NCBI RefSeq assembly: GCF_036169555.1
Contig: NZ_CP108032.1
Location: forward strand, 7,006,001-7,070,000
Length of the DNA stretch: 64,000 bases
Direction of reading: 5' to 3'
Source of the DNA: Streptomyces sp. NBC_00306
GTDB taxonomy: Bacteria > Actinomycetota > Actinomycetes > Streptomycetales > Streptomycetaceae
The position numbers and the translations under genes were made by a program. Under the pieces are notes generated by a model that did no database searches, was not told the origin of the DNA, and worked only from the letters and a program-made list of their open reading frames with translations. This document shows, piece after piece, positions 48,627 through 57,148 of the stretch (position 1 is its first letter; each line of letters opens with the position of its first letter).

Positions 48627-50611
48627 CGAGAGGTCTCCTCGGGAACGGTGATCACAGTGGGACCGGGGGTGGCGAACGCGCGGGTGAGCGCGGCGGCCAG
48701 CGCCTCGGGGGTGGTGGCGGATGTGCCGTGCCCGCCGTACGCCCGGGCGATGCCGGGCAGATCGACGGGCGCGAGGTCGACGGCGGCGGGGGTGTCGCCG
48801 CGGGCGGCCATTTCGTCACGGATCTCGCCGTAGCCGCCGTTGTCGAACACGACGACCGGCAGGGGCAGTCGGAGCTGCGCCGCCGTGGCGAGTTCCTGGA
48901 TCGAGAACTGGAGTCCGCCGTCCCCGCTGAGCGCGAGAACCTGTCGGTCGGGGTGGGCGCTCTTCGCGCCGATCGCGGCGGGAAGTGCGTAGCCGAGGGT
49001 GCCGAAGCCCGTGGGGTGCAGATAGCGGGCGTCGGGGCCGATCGGCAGGTGGGGGAGCGCGCCGTAGTAGCAGCACTGGGCGCTGTCGGAGGTGATGACG
49101 GCGTCGGCGTCGAGCACGGAGCGGATGGCGTGGAGGTACGGCAGCCAGCGGGCGTCGCGCTCCCGGGTCTCGCCGTCGCGGGCGACCCGCAGCTCGGCGA
49201 CGGCGGCGACGCCGGTCCGGTGTTGGGCGACGCCCAGCCGGTGGTCGACGGTGGCGTCCTCCGGCTCGTGGTCGGCGCCGGCGGCGACGCCCATCAAGTG
49301 GTCGGCGGTGGCATCCCGCGGCTCGTGGTCGGCGCCGGCCATCCCGGACCCGCGGTCCGCGACGACGTCGGCGCCGGCCTGCGGGCCCGAAGTGTCGATC
49401 ACGGCGCCCGGCCCCGCGGCGACCGGCCTTGCGTCGGCTGCCCGGAGTCCGGGGCCGCGCCTGTCCTCGACCGCTTCGGCCCCTTCTGCCGCGCCCGTAT
49501 GCGGGCCGCTCTCGTCACCCCGGACCAGCCGCAGTTCGACGGCCCGGTGTGCGCCCGCCGCAGTACCGCCGCCCGTGGCCAGGCGCAGGGACGGGGCCGC
49601 CGAGCTCCCGCTCCGGCCTTCGCGGCACGCACCGAGCAGCGCCGACACGATCTCCCGCGCATCGCCCACGAGCGGGATGTGCGCGGGGATCCCCGCGTAC
49701 ATCTGGGCCGGATCCAGATCGACCCGCACCAGCGTTCCGCCGAGCGGGACGGGCTCGGACCACAGGTCCGACTCGGCCAGTTCGGTGCCCACCGCCAGGA
49801 CCACATCGCAGTCCGCCAGCCACTTCTGGACGGCCGGGCTGTGCAACGACACACCGAGGGACAGGGGATGGGACTCGTCCACGATGCCCTTGCCGTTGGC
49901 CGTGGTGACCACGGGTGCGGCCAACTCCTCGACCAGGGAGCACAGTTCGCTCGCGGCCCCGCGGGCGCCGCCGCCCAGCACGAGTGCGGGACGGCTCGCC
50001 GTCCGCAAGGCCTCGCCGGCCCGGGCGAGTTGCTCGGACCGGGGCGCGGCCGGCCGCACGGGCGGGGAGAGGCGCAGGGGTGCGACGGATTCCGCGGACT
50101 CCAGCAGGTCCAGCGGGATCTCGATGTGCACCGGCCGCGGCCGCTCGGTCGTGAACAGCGTGAACGCCCGGGCCACGGCCGTACCGATCTCGTCGACGGA
50201 CGACACCCGGTGGCTGAACGCCGCCACTCCGCGCAGTGCCTCCGTCTGGCTGCGCATCTCGTGCAGCAGCCCGGTCGCCTGTCTCGGATGCCGCAGCGGC
50301 ATGCCGGGGGAGACCACGAGCAGCGGCACACTGTCCGAGTAGGCCTGACCGACCGCTGCCGCGATGTTCAGCAGGGCGGGCCCGGTGGTGGTGATCGCGA
50401 CGCCGGGCCGCCCGGTGACCCGTGCGTAGCCGTCCGCCGCGTATCCCGCGCCCTGCTCGTGGCGCGGGGTGACATGGTCGATGCCGTAGGCGGCGAGATG
50501 CCGGTAGATCTCGAGGTTGTGGGTGCCGGGGATGCCGAAGGCCCGGACGGTGCCGTGCAGAGCCAGCGCGCGTACGGCCGTTTCGCCGCCGGTGAGGGGC
50601 ATGGCCGACAT
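48623..50611 (-). CDS. Thiamine diphosphate-dependent enzyme (acetolactate synthase-like) with internal repeat insertion
   Basis: A 662-aa ThDP enzyme. The N-terminal PYR domain has the catalytic-Glu motif PRHEQGAGYAADGYAR, the central domain has LVLGGGARGAASEL, and the C-terminal PP domain has ALSGDGGLQFSIQELATAAQ ending VVVFDNGG. Between the central and PP domains, about residues 345-460 form a low-complexity insertion including two 19-aa repeats (AGADHEPRDATADHLMGVA-like). Without it, the length would be about 545, normal for the family. The ATG at 50611 has GGGGG upstream. Substrate may be a 2-keto acid. Confidence 0.88.
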   Translation of the reverse strand: MSAMPLTGGETAVRALALHGTVRAFGIPGTHNLEIYRHLAAYGIDHVTPRHEQGAGYAADGYARVTGRPGVAITTTGPALLNIAAAVGQAYSDSVPLLVVSPGMPLRHPRQATGLLHEMRSQTEALRGVAAFSHRVSSVDEIGTAVARAFTLFTTERPRPVHIEIPLDLLESAESVAPLRLSPPVRPAAPRSEQLARAGEALRTASRPALVLGGGARGAASELCSLVEELAAPVVTTANGKGIVDESHPLSLGVSLHSPAVQKWLADCDVVLAVGTELAESDLWSEPVPLGGTLVRVDLDPAQMYAGIPAHIPLVGDAREIVSALLGACREGRSGSSAAPSLRLATGGGTAAGAHRAVELRLVRGDESGPHTGAAEGAEAVEDRRGPGLRAADARPVAAGPGAVIDTSGPQAGADVVADRGSGMAGADHEPRDATADHLMGVAAGADHEPEDATVDHRLGVAQHRTGVAAVAELRVARDGETRERDARWLPYLHAIRSVLDADAVITSDSAQCCYYGALPHLPIGPDARYLHPTGFGTLGYALPAAIGAKSAHPDRQVLALSGDGGLQFSIQELATAAQLRLPLPVVVFDNGGYGEIRDEMAARGDTPAAVDLAPVDLPGIARAYGGHGTSATTPEALAAALTRAFATPGPTVITVPEETSR
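49231..49344. repeat. 57-bp in-frame tandem duplication in the ThDP-enzyme gene
   Basis: Positions 49231-49287 and 49288-49344 are two adjacent diverged copies of a 57-bp unit. Both contain GGCTCGTGGTCGGCGCCGGC. The unit length is a multiple of three, so each copy encodes 19 residues of the linker insertion. Confidence 0.8.
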
Positions 50612-51167
50612 GTCACATGCCCCCTGCGCTGATCAGCCGCATGATGTCCGAGATGCTCCCCTCGATCCCCGCCGCCCCGGCGTCGGGCAACCACTGGTCC
50701 GCCGGCCGGCGGGGCGAGTGACTCCGTCCGTCGGGCGTCGGCACCGCTGCCCGGGTGCAGTATGCAGCTTTTCCGGGTGCCGCGAGCGTCGCCCGGCGCC
50801 CGTCGGCCAGAGCGCACCGGCCTTCCCGTGGCCGGATCCGGTCGTGCGCGAGCGCGCGTCCGGGCCCGGCGGCGCGGGGCCCGCCGGTCGTGTGCGGGAC
50901 CGGCTCCGCGGGGAGCTCCGGCATGCTGCCTCCAGGCGTGACAGGGAACTTCTAACTGAATCGTCAGTCAGTATCTGAATGGCTGAGGCCCGCTGTCAAC
51001 ATGATCGCCGGGCGGCTGCCCGTACGGATCGGGAGCGAGGGAGCGCGCGTGGCCCGGCCCGTGAGGGACGCGCGATCCGGGACCGGAGCACCGGGCCGAC
51101 AGCGAGCCGGAGGGAAGAGGAAGGAGTCTTCAGGAACACCGGAAGCGGGGCATGCGTTGCTTTGGTC
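50612..51167. other. Divergent intergenic region with candidate operator
   Basis: A 556-bp gap between the ThDP-enzyme gene and the PPOX gene. It contains an inverted repeat ACTGAATCGTCAGT (50955-50968), whose ACTGA-N4-TCAGT symmetry resembles TetR-type sites, next to a further TCAGTCAGTA. The rest is G/C-rich with open frames I could not support as genes. Promoters for both flanking genes are expected here. Confidence 0.4.
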
Positions 51168-51608
51168 ATGACGGAATCCGACGTGCGGCAGGAATCCCTG
51201 CTCCAGCTGGTCGCCGACCATGACGGAGGAGTGCTGGTCACCCTCAAGAAGGACGGCCGGCCCCAGCTGTCGAACGTGAACCACGCCTATGACCCGCGGG
51301 AGCGGACCATCCGGGTGTCGATCACGGACGACCGGGCCAAGACCAGGAACCTGAGGCGCGACCCCCGCGCGTCGTACCACGTCACGAGCCCCGACCGATG
51401 GGCGTGGACGGTGGCCGAGGGCACCGCGGAGCTGTCCGCGGTCGCGGCCGATCCGTACGACGACGCCGTCGAGGAGCTGATCCGCCTCTACCGCGACGTC
51501 CAGGGGGAGCACCCGGACTGGGACGACTACCGGCACGCAATGGTCCGCGACCGGCGCCTGGTGATGAGGCTGCGCGTCGAGCGCGCCTACGGCCAGCCCC
51601 GAGCATGA
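51168..51608 (+). CDS. PPOX class F420-dependent oxidoreductase
   Basis: A 146-aa split-barrel flavin/deazaflavin-binding protein of the PNPOx-like family. It begins TESDVRQESLLQLVADHDGGVLVTLKKDGRPQLSNVNHAYD and continues with RTIRVSITDDRAKTRNLRRDPRASYHV, a pattern common to F420H2-dependent reductases in actinobacteria. The ATG at 51168 was chosen because homology begins there; no good ribosome binding site is present, so the start is less certain. The substrate is unknown. Confidence 0.85.
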   Translation: MTESDVRQESLLQLVADHDGGVLVTLKKDGRPQLSNVNHAYDPRERTIRVSITDDRAKTRNLRRDPRASYHVTSPDRWAWTVAEGTAELSAVAADPYDDAVEELIRLYRDVQGEHPDWDDYRHAMVRDRRLVMRLRVERAYGQPRA

Positions 51609-51699
51609 GCGGACCCGATGCTTCCGCGTCTGCGGATCACCCTCCCCTACCGGCACACCCCGCGCACATAATGGAAAGACCCCGACATCAGGAGGTGCC

Positions 51700-52941
51700 G
51701 TGACCGGCGCTGGTTCCCCCCACACGCTGAGATCCCGGCTGCGTGCGCTGCGCCCCGCCGCGTTCGGCGCCGACCCTGCCGGAGAGCGGATGGAGCGGAT
51801 CCGCCGCTCGCCGAACTTCTCGGACGGCACGTTCCAGAACCCGGTGGGAGCGCGGACGAGGCCGTCCGGTGGCTCCATGGTCGAGTTCGCCAAGATCTAC
51901 TTCCAGAAAGAGGCACGGGCCCGCCGGTCGCCGGTCGGCCAGGTGCCGCTGCACGCCACCACGCTGAAGGACCTGGAGCACCCGCCGGTCTCCGGGCTCC
52001 GTCTGACCTGGGTGGGGCACTCCAGCGTGCTCGCCGAGATCGACGGACGCCGGGTGCTGTTCGACCCGGTCTGGGGCAACCGCTGCTCGCCGTTCGCCTT
52101 CGCCGGACCCAAGCGGCTGCACCCCGTGCCCCTGCCGATCGCCTCGCTCGGTCCCGTCGACGTCGTCGTGATCTCGCACGATCACTACGACCACCTCGAC
52201 ATGCCCTCCATCAAGGCCCTGGCCTCCACCGACACCGTCTTCGCGGTGCCGCTCGGCGTCGGTGCGCACCTCGAGCGCTGGGGCGTCCCGGCCGACCGGC
52301 TGCGCGAGCTGGACTGGAACGAGACGACCGAGGTGGCGGGCATCAGGCTCACGGCCACCCCCGCCCGGCACTTCTGCGGCCGCGGCATCCGTAACCAGCA
52401 GCACACCCTCTGGGCCTCCTGGGCGGTCGCGGGTCCCGAGCACCGGATCTACCACAGCGGTGACACCGGGTACTTCCCCGGCTTCAAGGACATCGGCGCC
52501 GAGCACGGGCCCTTCGACGCCACCATGATCCAGATCGGCGCGTACAGCGAGTACTGGCCCGACATTCACATGACCCCCGCCGAGGGCATGCGCGCCCATC
52601 TCGACCTCCAGGGCGGCGAGCCGTCCGGGGTCATGCTGCCCATCCACTGGGGCACGTTCAATCTCGCCCCCCACCCGTGGGCGGAGCCGGGTGAGGGTAC
52701 GGCCGCGGCCGCCGCGGAAGCGGGTGCCCGGCTCGCACTGCCGCGCCCGGGAGAGCCCTTCGAGCCGACCACGGAGAACGTCCCGGACGAGCCGTGGTGG
52801 CGCCCGGCGGCGACCGCGCCCGCCGGTGGATGGTCCGCCCATCCCCGCCGAGACGGCGCCCGCGCGGACGGCGGTCCCGCGGGACAGGGCGGCGGCAAGA
52901 GCGCCGGTACCGGCAGCCCGGAGGTCGCGCCCACCGGCTGA
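51700..52941 (+). CDS. MBL-fold metallo-hydrolase (NAPE-PLD-like)
   Basis: A 413-aa metallo-beta-lactamase-superfamily hydrolase. It has WVGHSSVLAEIDGRRVLFDPVWGNR, the zinc motif VISHDHYDHLDMPS (HxHxDH), YHSGDTGYFPGF and a later HWGTFNLAPHPWAEP. This arrangement matches the N-acyl-phosphatidylethanolamine phospholipase D-like branch. The last ~50 residues are Gly/Ala/Pro-rich and probably disordered. AGGAGGT precedes the GTG, the best start evidence in this region. Confidence 0.92.
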   Translation: MTGAGSPHTLRSRLRALRPAAFGADPAGERMERIRRSPNFSDGTFQNPVGARTRPSGGSMVEFAKIYFQKEARARRSPVGQVPLHATTLKDLEHPPVSGLRLTWVGHSSVLAEIDGRRVLFDPVWGNRCSPFAFAGPKRLHPVPLPIASLGPVDVVVISHDHYDHLDMPSIKALASTDTVFAVPLGVGAHLERWGVPADRLRELDWNETTEVAGIRLTATPARHFCGRGIRNQQHTLWASWAVAGPEHRIYHSGDTGYFPGFKDIGAEHGPFDATMIQIGAYSEYWPDIHMTPAEGMRAHLDLQGGEPSGVMLPIHWGTFNLAPHPWAEPGEGTAAAAAEAGARLALPRPGEPFEPTTENVPDEPWWRPAATAPAGGWSAHPRRDGARADGGPAGQGGGKSAGTGSPEVAPTG

Positions 52942-53222
52942 CCCTCTCCCGCTCCCACGCCTCATCGGCGTCCGACCCCTGTCGTGGCCCCCGCCGCGGC
53001 AGGGGTCAATTGTGTGTTGTCGAGCTGGTGTGCGATGCCTCATACCAGAGCGGGACGATTCGCGGGCAAGTTTGTCAACTGCCCGTCGCACGTGACGAAC
53101 TGGCGACTACCGTGTGTGCCCGGTGATCAACGGTGGGCTCATATCGCCATTCCCGGGCCGTCGTTGAACCGTGCCGACCCCATGCACGCCGAATCCTGGG
53201 ACCCCACGTACCAAGGACGCTG

Positions 53223-55094
53223 ATGTCTCAACTACGCGCACCTGCCGCGCGGCCGGACCGCCGCGAGGGCGGGCGCCACGGCCGGACTGCCGCCCGCTCC
53301 GCCTCACCGGCGGGCAGACAGCATTCCGCGCCGTCGTCGCCGGAAACCCGCATACGCCCGCAACTGCTGCGTACGGCGGTGCTGCCGGCCCTGGTCGCCG
53401 CGCTGAGCGGCGCCGCCGCGGTGATCTTCACCATCCGCTCGGCCACGCCTCAGCCGTCCGGCGGTCTCTGGGTCGTGCTGACCGGCTCGGCGGCGCTCGC
53501 GATAGCGGCCGTGGCCGCCGCGGCGCTCGGCGCGGACCGGATGGCCCGGTCGGTGCTCGACCGGTGCGCGGCACTGCGCCGCACCACCGCCCGCAGCCAG
53601 GCGGACCTGCGTACCGTGGTCGACCGGCTCCGCCGGGGCGAAGGCCCGCCGGCCCCCCGTCCGGCGCTGCCCGCGGCACAGCGCGGTGACGAATTCGACC
53701 TGCTCACGCACGAGTTGGGCCGTTCCCACGAGGCCGCGGTCGCCGCCGTGGTGCAGGCATCCCGGCTGTCCAGCAGCGTCGGCAACGAACAGAAGGTCGA
53801 GGTCTTCGTCAATCTCGCCCGGCGGCTCCAGTCGCTGGTCCACCGCGAGATCCAGCTCCTCGACGAGCTGGAGAACGAGGTCGAGGACCCCGAGCTGCTC
53901 AAGGGCCTCTTCCACGTCGACCACCTCGCGACGCGTATCCGCAGGCACGCGGAGAACCTCGCGGTCCTCGGCGGCGCGATCTCCCGCCGGCAGTGGTCCA
54001 ACCCGGTCACCATGACCGAGGTGCTGCGCTCCGCGATCGCGGAGGTCGAGCAGTACCCGAGGGTCAAGCTGGTGCCGCCCATCGACGGCACCCTGCGCGG
54101 CCACGCGGTCGCCGACGTCATCCATCTGCTGGCCGAGCTGGTGGAGAACGCCACGCTGTACTCCGCGCCGCACACCCAGGTGCTGATGCGCGCCCAGCAC
54201 GTCACGGCCGGTCTCGCCGTCGAGGTCGAGGACCGCGGACTCGGCATGCCCCTCGGTGAGCAGACCAAGATGAACGCTCTGCTCGCCGACCCCGACCAGG
54301 TCAACGTGGCACATCTGCTCCAGGACGGGCGGATCGGTCTGTTCGTCGTCTCGGCGCTCGCTCGCCGGCACGGCATCGCGGTACGGCTCCAGTCCAACAT
54401 CTACGGCGGAGTGCAGGCCACCCTCGTCCTGCCGGAAGGACTGCTCGGCACCGAGCCGGGAGGACTCCAGCAGTCCGATACCACCGATTCCACCGCCGCC
54501 GCGCCCGAGGGCGGCGGGCGCCGCCGCAGGGCGCAGCCGACCGTCACCCAGGCGACCTCGCCGCCCGCGATTCCCCGGCAGCTACAGCCACAGCATCAGG
54601 CGCCACAGCACCAGCGGCCGCAGGCACCACCACCACAACAGCATCAACCGCCTCCGCCGCAGCACCACCCCGCGCAACCGCAGCACCAGCCGCAGCCGGC
54701 CCACGCCACACCCGGCGCAGCGGCACCCCTGCCCGTCCGGGCCGCGCACCCCGACCGCCCCAATCCCGCCGAGGCACCCCCGGGCTTCAGCGCCGCGGGA
54801 CCCTCCCAGGGCCCTCCCGCCGGTGAGACGGCCTCCGCGCCGGGCACCCGGCCCCCCGGGGTGGTGCGCGGCACCATGGGCCGGCCCCAACTACCCAGGC
54901 GGCGCAGCCAGGAGCACCTCGTTCCGCAGCTCAAGAACCCCCCACCGCCCCGCAAGGACGACGAACACGCCCTGCACGACCCCGGTCTGATGGCCGCCTT
55001 CCAGCGCGGCATCGGACTGGCCGAGGCGCAGCCCCCCGCGGATTCCGTCCGGCGGGGCGAACCGCAGCGCCACGACAACACCCCCAAGGAGTAG
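53223..55094 (+). CDS. Conservon sensor histidine kinase-like ATPase CvnA
   Basis: A 623-aa membrane sensor kinase of the conservon type. Two transmembrane helices at about 51-71 and 81-103 border a short extracytoplasmic loop, so sensing may be intramembrane. A dimerisation region with FHVDHLATRIRRHAENLAVLGG and an HATPase_c domain with N-box LAELVENATLYSAP and G1 VEDRGLGMP follow. The C-terminal ~200 residues are disordered, with a Pro/Gln/His-rich tract (PQHQAPQHQRPQAPPPQ). The ATG at 53223 follows AAGGA. It heads the cvnA-D plus GAF operon. Confidence 0.93.
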   Translation: MSQLRAPAARPDRREGGRHGRTAARSASPAGRQHSAPSSPETRIRPQLLRTAVLPALVAALSGAAAVIFTIRSATPQPSGGLWVVLTGSAALAIAAVAAAALGADRMARSVLDRCAALRRTTARSQADLRTVVDRLRRGEGPPAPRPALPAAQRGDEFDLLTHELGRSHEAAVAAVVQASRLSSSVGNEQKVEVFVNLARRLQSLVHREIQLLDELENEVEDPELLKGLFHVDHLATRIRRHAENLAVLGGAISRRQWSNPVTMTEVLRSAIAEVEQYPRVKLVPPIDGTLRGHAVADVIHLLAELVENATLYSAPHTQVLMRAQHVTAGLAVEVEDRGLGMPLGEQTKMNALLADPDQVNVAHLLQDGRIGLFVVSALARRHGIAVRLQSNIYGGVQATLVLPEGLLGTEPGGLQQSDTTDSTAAAPEGGGRRRRAQPTVTQATSPPAIPRQLQPQHQAPQHQRPQAPPPQQHQPPPPQHHPAQPQHQPQPAHATPGAAAPLPVRAAHPDRPNPAEAPPGFSAAGPSQGPPAGETASAPGTRPPGVVRGTMGRPQLPRRRSQEHLVPQLKNPPPPRKDDEHALHDPGLMAAFQRGIGLAEAQPPADSVRRGEPQRHDNTPKE

Positions 55095-55100
55095 ATGCAC

Positions 55101-55535
55101 ATGGCGAGCGATGTGCCGAACGGCCATGTCTCGGACCTCGACTGGCTGCTCAGCGGCCTGGTCCAGCGCGTGCCGTACACCCGCAACGCGGTACTGCTCT
55201 CCTCGGACGGCCTGGTGAAATCCGTACACGGCCTGGACCACGACAGTGCCGACCACATGGCAGCCCTCGCGTCGGGCCTCTACTCCCTCGGCCGCAGCGC
55301 CGGAACGCGCTTCGGCGACGGGGGAGAGGTGCGTCAGGTGGTCGTGGAACTCGACAGCACGCTGCTGTTCGTCTCCACCGCCGGTTCCGGGACCTGTCTG
55401 GCCGTGCTGGCGGGCCGTGAGGCGGACGCCGCCGTCCTCGGCTACGAGATGGCGATGCTGGTCAAGAGCGTGCGGCCGTACCTCGCCACGCCTGCCAGAC
55501 AGGCGGCCGGGGCGACCGGCGTCGCGGGGCCGTGA
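55101..55535 (+). CDS. Roadblock/LC7 domain protein CvnB
   Basis: About 144 aa with a roadblock/LC7 fold: LDWLLSGLVQRVPYTRNAVLLSSDGLVKSVH, then MAALASGLYSLGRSAG and LLFVSTAGSGTCLAVLA. In conservons this MglB-like protein binds and probably regulates the CvnD GTPase. AAGGAG lies nine nucleotides before the ATG at 55101; an ATG at 55095 sits only three from it. The end overlaps cvnC by 4 nt (GTGA). Confidence 0.92.
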   Translation: MASDVPNGHVSDLDWLLSGLVQRVPYTRNAVLLSSDGLVKSVHGLDHDSADHMAALASGLYSLGRSAGTRFGDGGEVRQVVVELDSTLLFVSTAGSGTCLAVLAGREADAAVLGYEMAMLVKSVRPYLATPARQAAGATGVAGP

Positions 55536-55909
55536 ACGTGCCGTCCCCCACGGACGGGCCGCTGCTCGACGACGCCGCAGGCCGCCTCATCCGCCCCTAC
55601 ACGGTGAGCGGCGGACGTACCCGCCCGACGGCCACGCTGGATCTGCTCTCCCTGGTGATGGCCACCGGCACGGTGCCCCAGACGCACCTCGGGCCCGAGC
55701 ACGCGACCGCGCTCGGGCTGTGCGGCGGGCCGACCTCCGTCGCCGAGATCTCGGCGCATCTGCGACTGCCGGCCGTCGTCACCAAGGTGCTGCTCTCCGA
55801 CCTCGTGGACTGCGGTGCGGTGACCGCCCGGGCTCCGCGCTGCAACGACGCATCCACCGACCGCTCTCTGCTGGAGGCAGTGCTCGATGGCCTACGACGA
55901 CGGCTCTGA
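55532..55909 (+). CDS. DUF742 domain protein CvnC
   Basis: A 125-aa DUF742 protein, the third conservon component. It carries RLIRPYTVSGGRTRPTATLDLLSLV and a winged-helix-like C-terminal half with ISAHLRLPAVVTKVLLSDLVDCG. The family is found almost only in conservons and presumably helps assemble the membrane complex. GTGA overlap with cvnB and a 23-nt overlap with cvnD mean strict co-translation. Confidence 0.93.
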   Translation: MNVPSPTDGPLLDDAAGRLIRPYTVSGGRTRPTATLDLLSLVMATGTVPQTHLGPEHATALGLCGGPTSVAEISAHLRLPAVVTKVLLSDLVDCGAVTARAPRCNDASTDRSLLEAVLDGLRRRL

Positions 55910-56501
55910 CGTGGAAGTCCTCTTTCCGACCGCGCTCAAGATCCTGATAGCGGGCGGGTTCGGGGTGGGCAAGACGACCTTCGTGGGAGCGGTCAGCGAG
56001 ATCGAACCACTCAGCACGGAGGAGCTGCTGACCCAGGTCGGGGCGGCGACGGACAGCCTCGACGGCATCGAGTCCAAGACCACCACCACGGTCGCCATGG
56101 ACTTCGGCCGGATCACCCTGGACGAGCGCCATGTGCTGTACCTCTTCGGCACACCGGGTCAGGAGCGCTTCTGGTTCATGTGGGACGAGCTCTCCGAAGG
56201 GGCGCTCGGCGCGATCATCCTTGCCGACACGCGCAGACTCGAGGACTCCTTCTCCGCCGTCGACTTCTTCGAACGGCGCGGCATCGGGTTCGTCGTCGCC
56301 GTGAACGAGTTCGACGGCGCCTACCGCTACGAACCCGAAGAGGTGCGGGCCGCGATCGACCTCAAGCCGGAGGTGCCCGTCATGCTGTGCGACGCGCGGA
56401 TCGCCAGCTCGGGGATCGGGACCCTGGTCACCCTCGTCCAGCATCTGCTCACCACCACCGCGGTGCCGGCTCCGGCGCCGAGCTACGGAGCACCGACATG
56501 A
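55887..56501 (+). CDS. Conservon small GTPase-like protein CvnD
   Basis: A 204-aa Ras/MglA-like NTPase. Walker A is GGFGVGKTT (residues 23-31), the switch-II motif is LFGTPGQERFWFMWDEL, and the usual G4 base-specificity motif NKxD is replaced by VNEFD. It is the signalling output of the conservon, cycling with CvnA and CvnB. The ATG lies inside cvnC, and its stop overlaps the GAF gene start (ATGA). Confidence 0.93.
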   Translation: MAYDDGSDVEVLFPTALKILIAGGFGVGKTTFVGAVSEIEPLSTEELLTQVGAATDSLDGIESKTTTTVAMDFGRITLDERHVLYLFGTPGQERFWFMWDELSEGALGAIILADTRRLEDSFSAVDFFERRGIGFVVAVNEFDGAYRYEPEEVRAAIDLKPEVPVMLCDARIASSGIGTLVTLVQHLLTTTAVPAPAPSYGAPT

Positions 56502-57073
56502 CCTACGACCCGACCGGCCATCTGCTGCTGACGCCCGTCGACCGGGAGGCGCCCACGCGCGTCCGGCGGCTGCGCCAGCTCGGACTCGGGGAGCGGCCCG
56601 ACCAGGCTTTCGACGAGTTCGCCCGCAAGCTCGCGGAGGTGACCGGCGCTCCGTACTCCATGGTCAACTTCATCGACGAGAACCGGCAGTTCTTCGCCGG
56701 ACTGCACACCCCGGCGGGCACGCACAGCGGCAGCGACCTGGGCGCGGCGGCCGCGTCGGGCGGCGCCGAGGTCAATCGCTTCATGGCCCGTGACCACGGC
56801 TACTGCCCGCATGTCGTCGTACGGCGCAAGGCACTCGTCCTCGAAGACGTCTGCGACTACCCGCGGTTCGCCGGCAACCCGGTGGTGGACGAGATCGGCA
56901 TCCGCTCCTATCTGGGTGCGCCGCTGATCGACCGTTCGGGGATCGCGCTGGGCACGATCTGCGTGGTGGACACCGAGCCGCGCCCCTGGGGGAGGGCGGG
57001 GCTGGAGACCATCAAGTCCCTGGCGGCGGAGCTGGTCGACCAGATCCACCGGCGCGAGGACAGCGGTATCTAG
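56498..57073 (+). CDS. GAF domain-containing protein of the conservon
   Basis: A 191-aa single GAF domain: FARKLAEVTGAPYSMVNFIDENRQFFAGLH, then CPHVVVRRKALVLEDVCDYPRFAGNP and IRSYLGAPLIDRSGIALGTICVVDTEPR. It may bind a small ligand or haem and feed into the CvnD switch. It is fused to the conservon by a 4-nt overlap with cvnD. Some conservons instead carry a cytochrome P450 at this position, so the fifth gene marks the conservon subtype. Confidence 0.9.
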   Translation: MTYDPTGHLLLTPVDREAPTRVRRLRQLGLGERPDQAFDEFARKLAEVTGAPYSMVNFIDENRQFFAGLHTPAGTHSGSDLGAAAASGGAEVNRFMARDHGYCPHVVVRRKALVLEDVCDYPRFAGNPVVDEIGIRSYLGAPLIDRSGIALGTICVVDTEPRPWGRAGLETIKSLAAELVDQIHRREDSGI

Positions 57074-57101
57074 AGCCAGGCCCACGTGGGCAGGGCGGTG
57101 C

Positions 57102-57134
57102 CCGGCCCGGTACGCCTCGGGCGGACCGGGCCGG
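57102..57134. terminator. Bidirectional hairpin between conservon and acyl-CoA dehydrogenase
   Basis: CCGGCCCGGT pairs perfectly with ACCGGGCCGG (10 bp) across a 13-nt loop, 29 bp past the GAF gene stop and 15 bp before the 3' end of the convergent dehydrogenase gene. Confidence 0.7.
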
Positions 57135-57148
57135 TACGGAGGTCCCGT

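Noticed and set aside
50613-50924. A 103-codon minus-strand frame upstream of the ThDP enzyme ending in IMRLISAGGM
   Set aside because: It has no supported start or ribosome binding site. Only its last residues look protein-like, which is not enough to call a gene.
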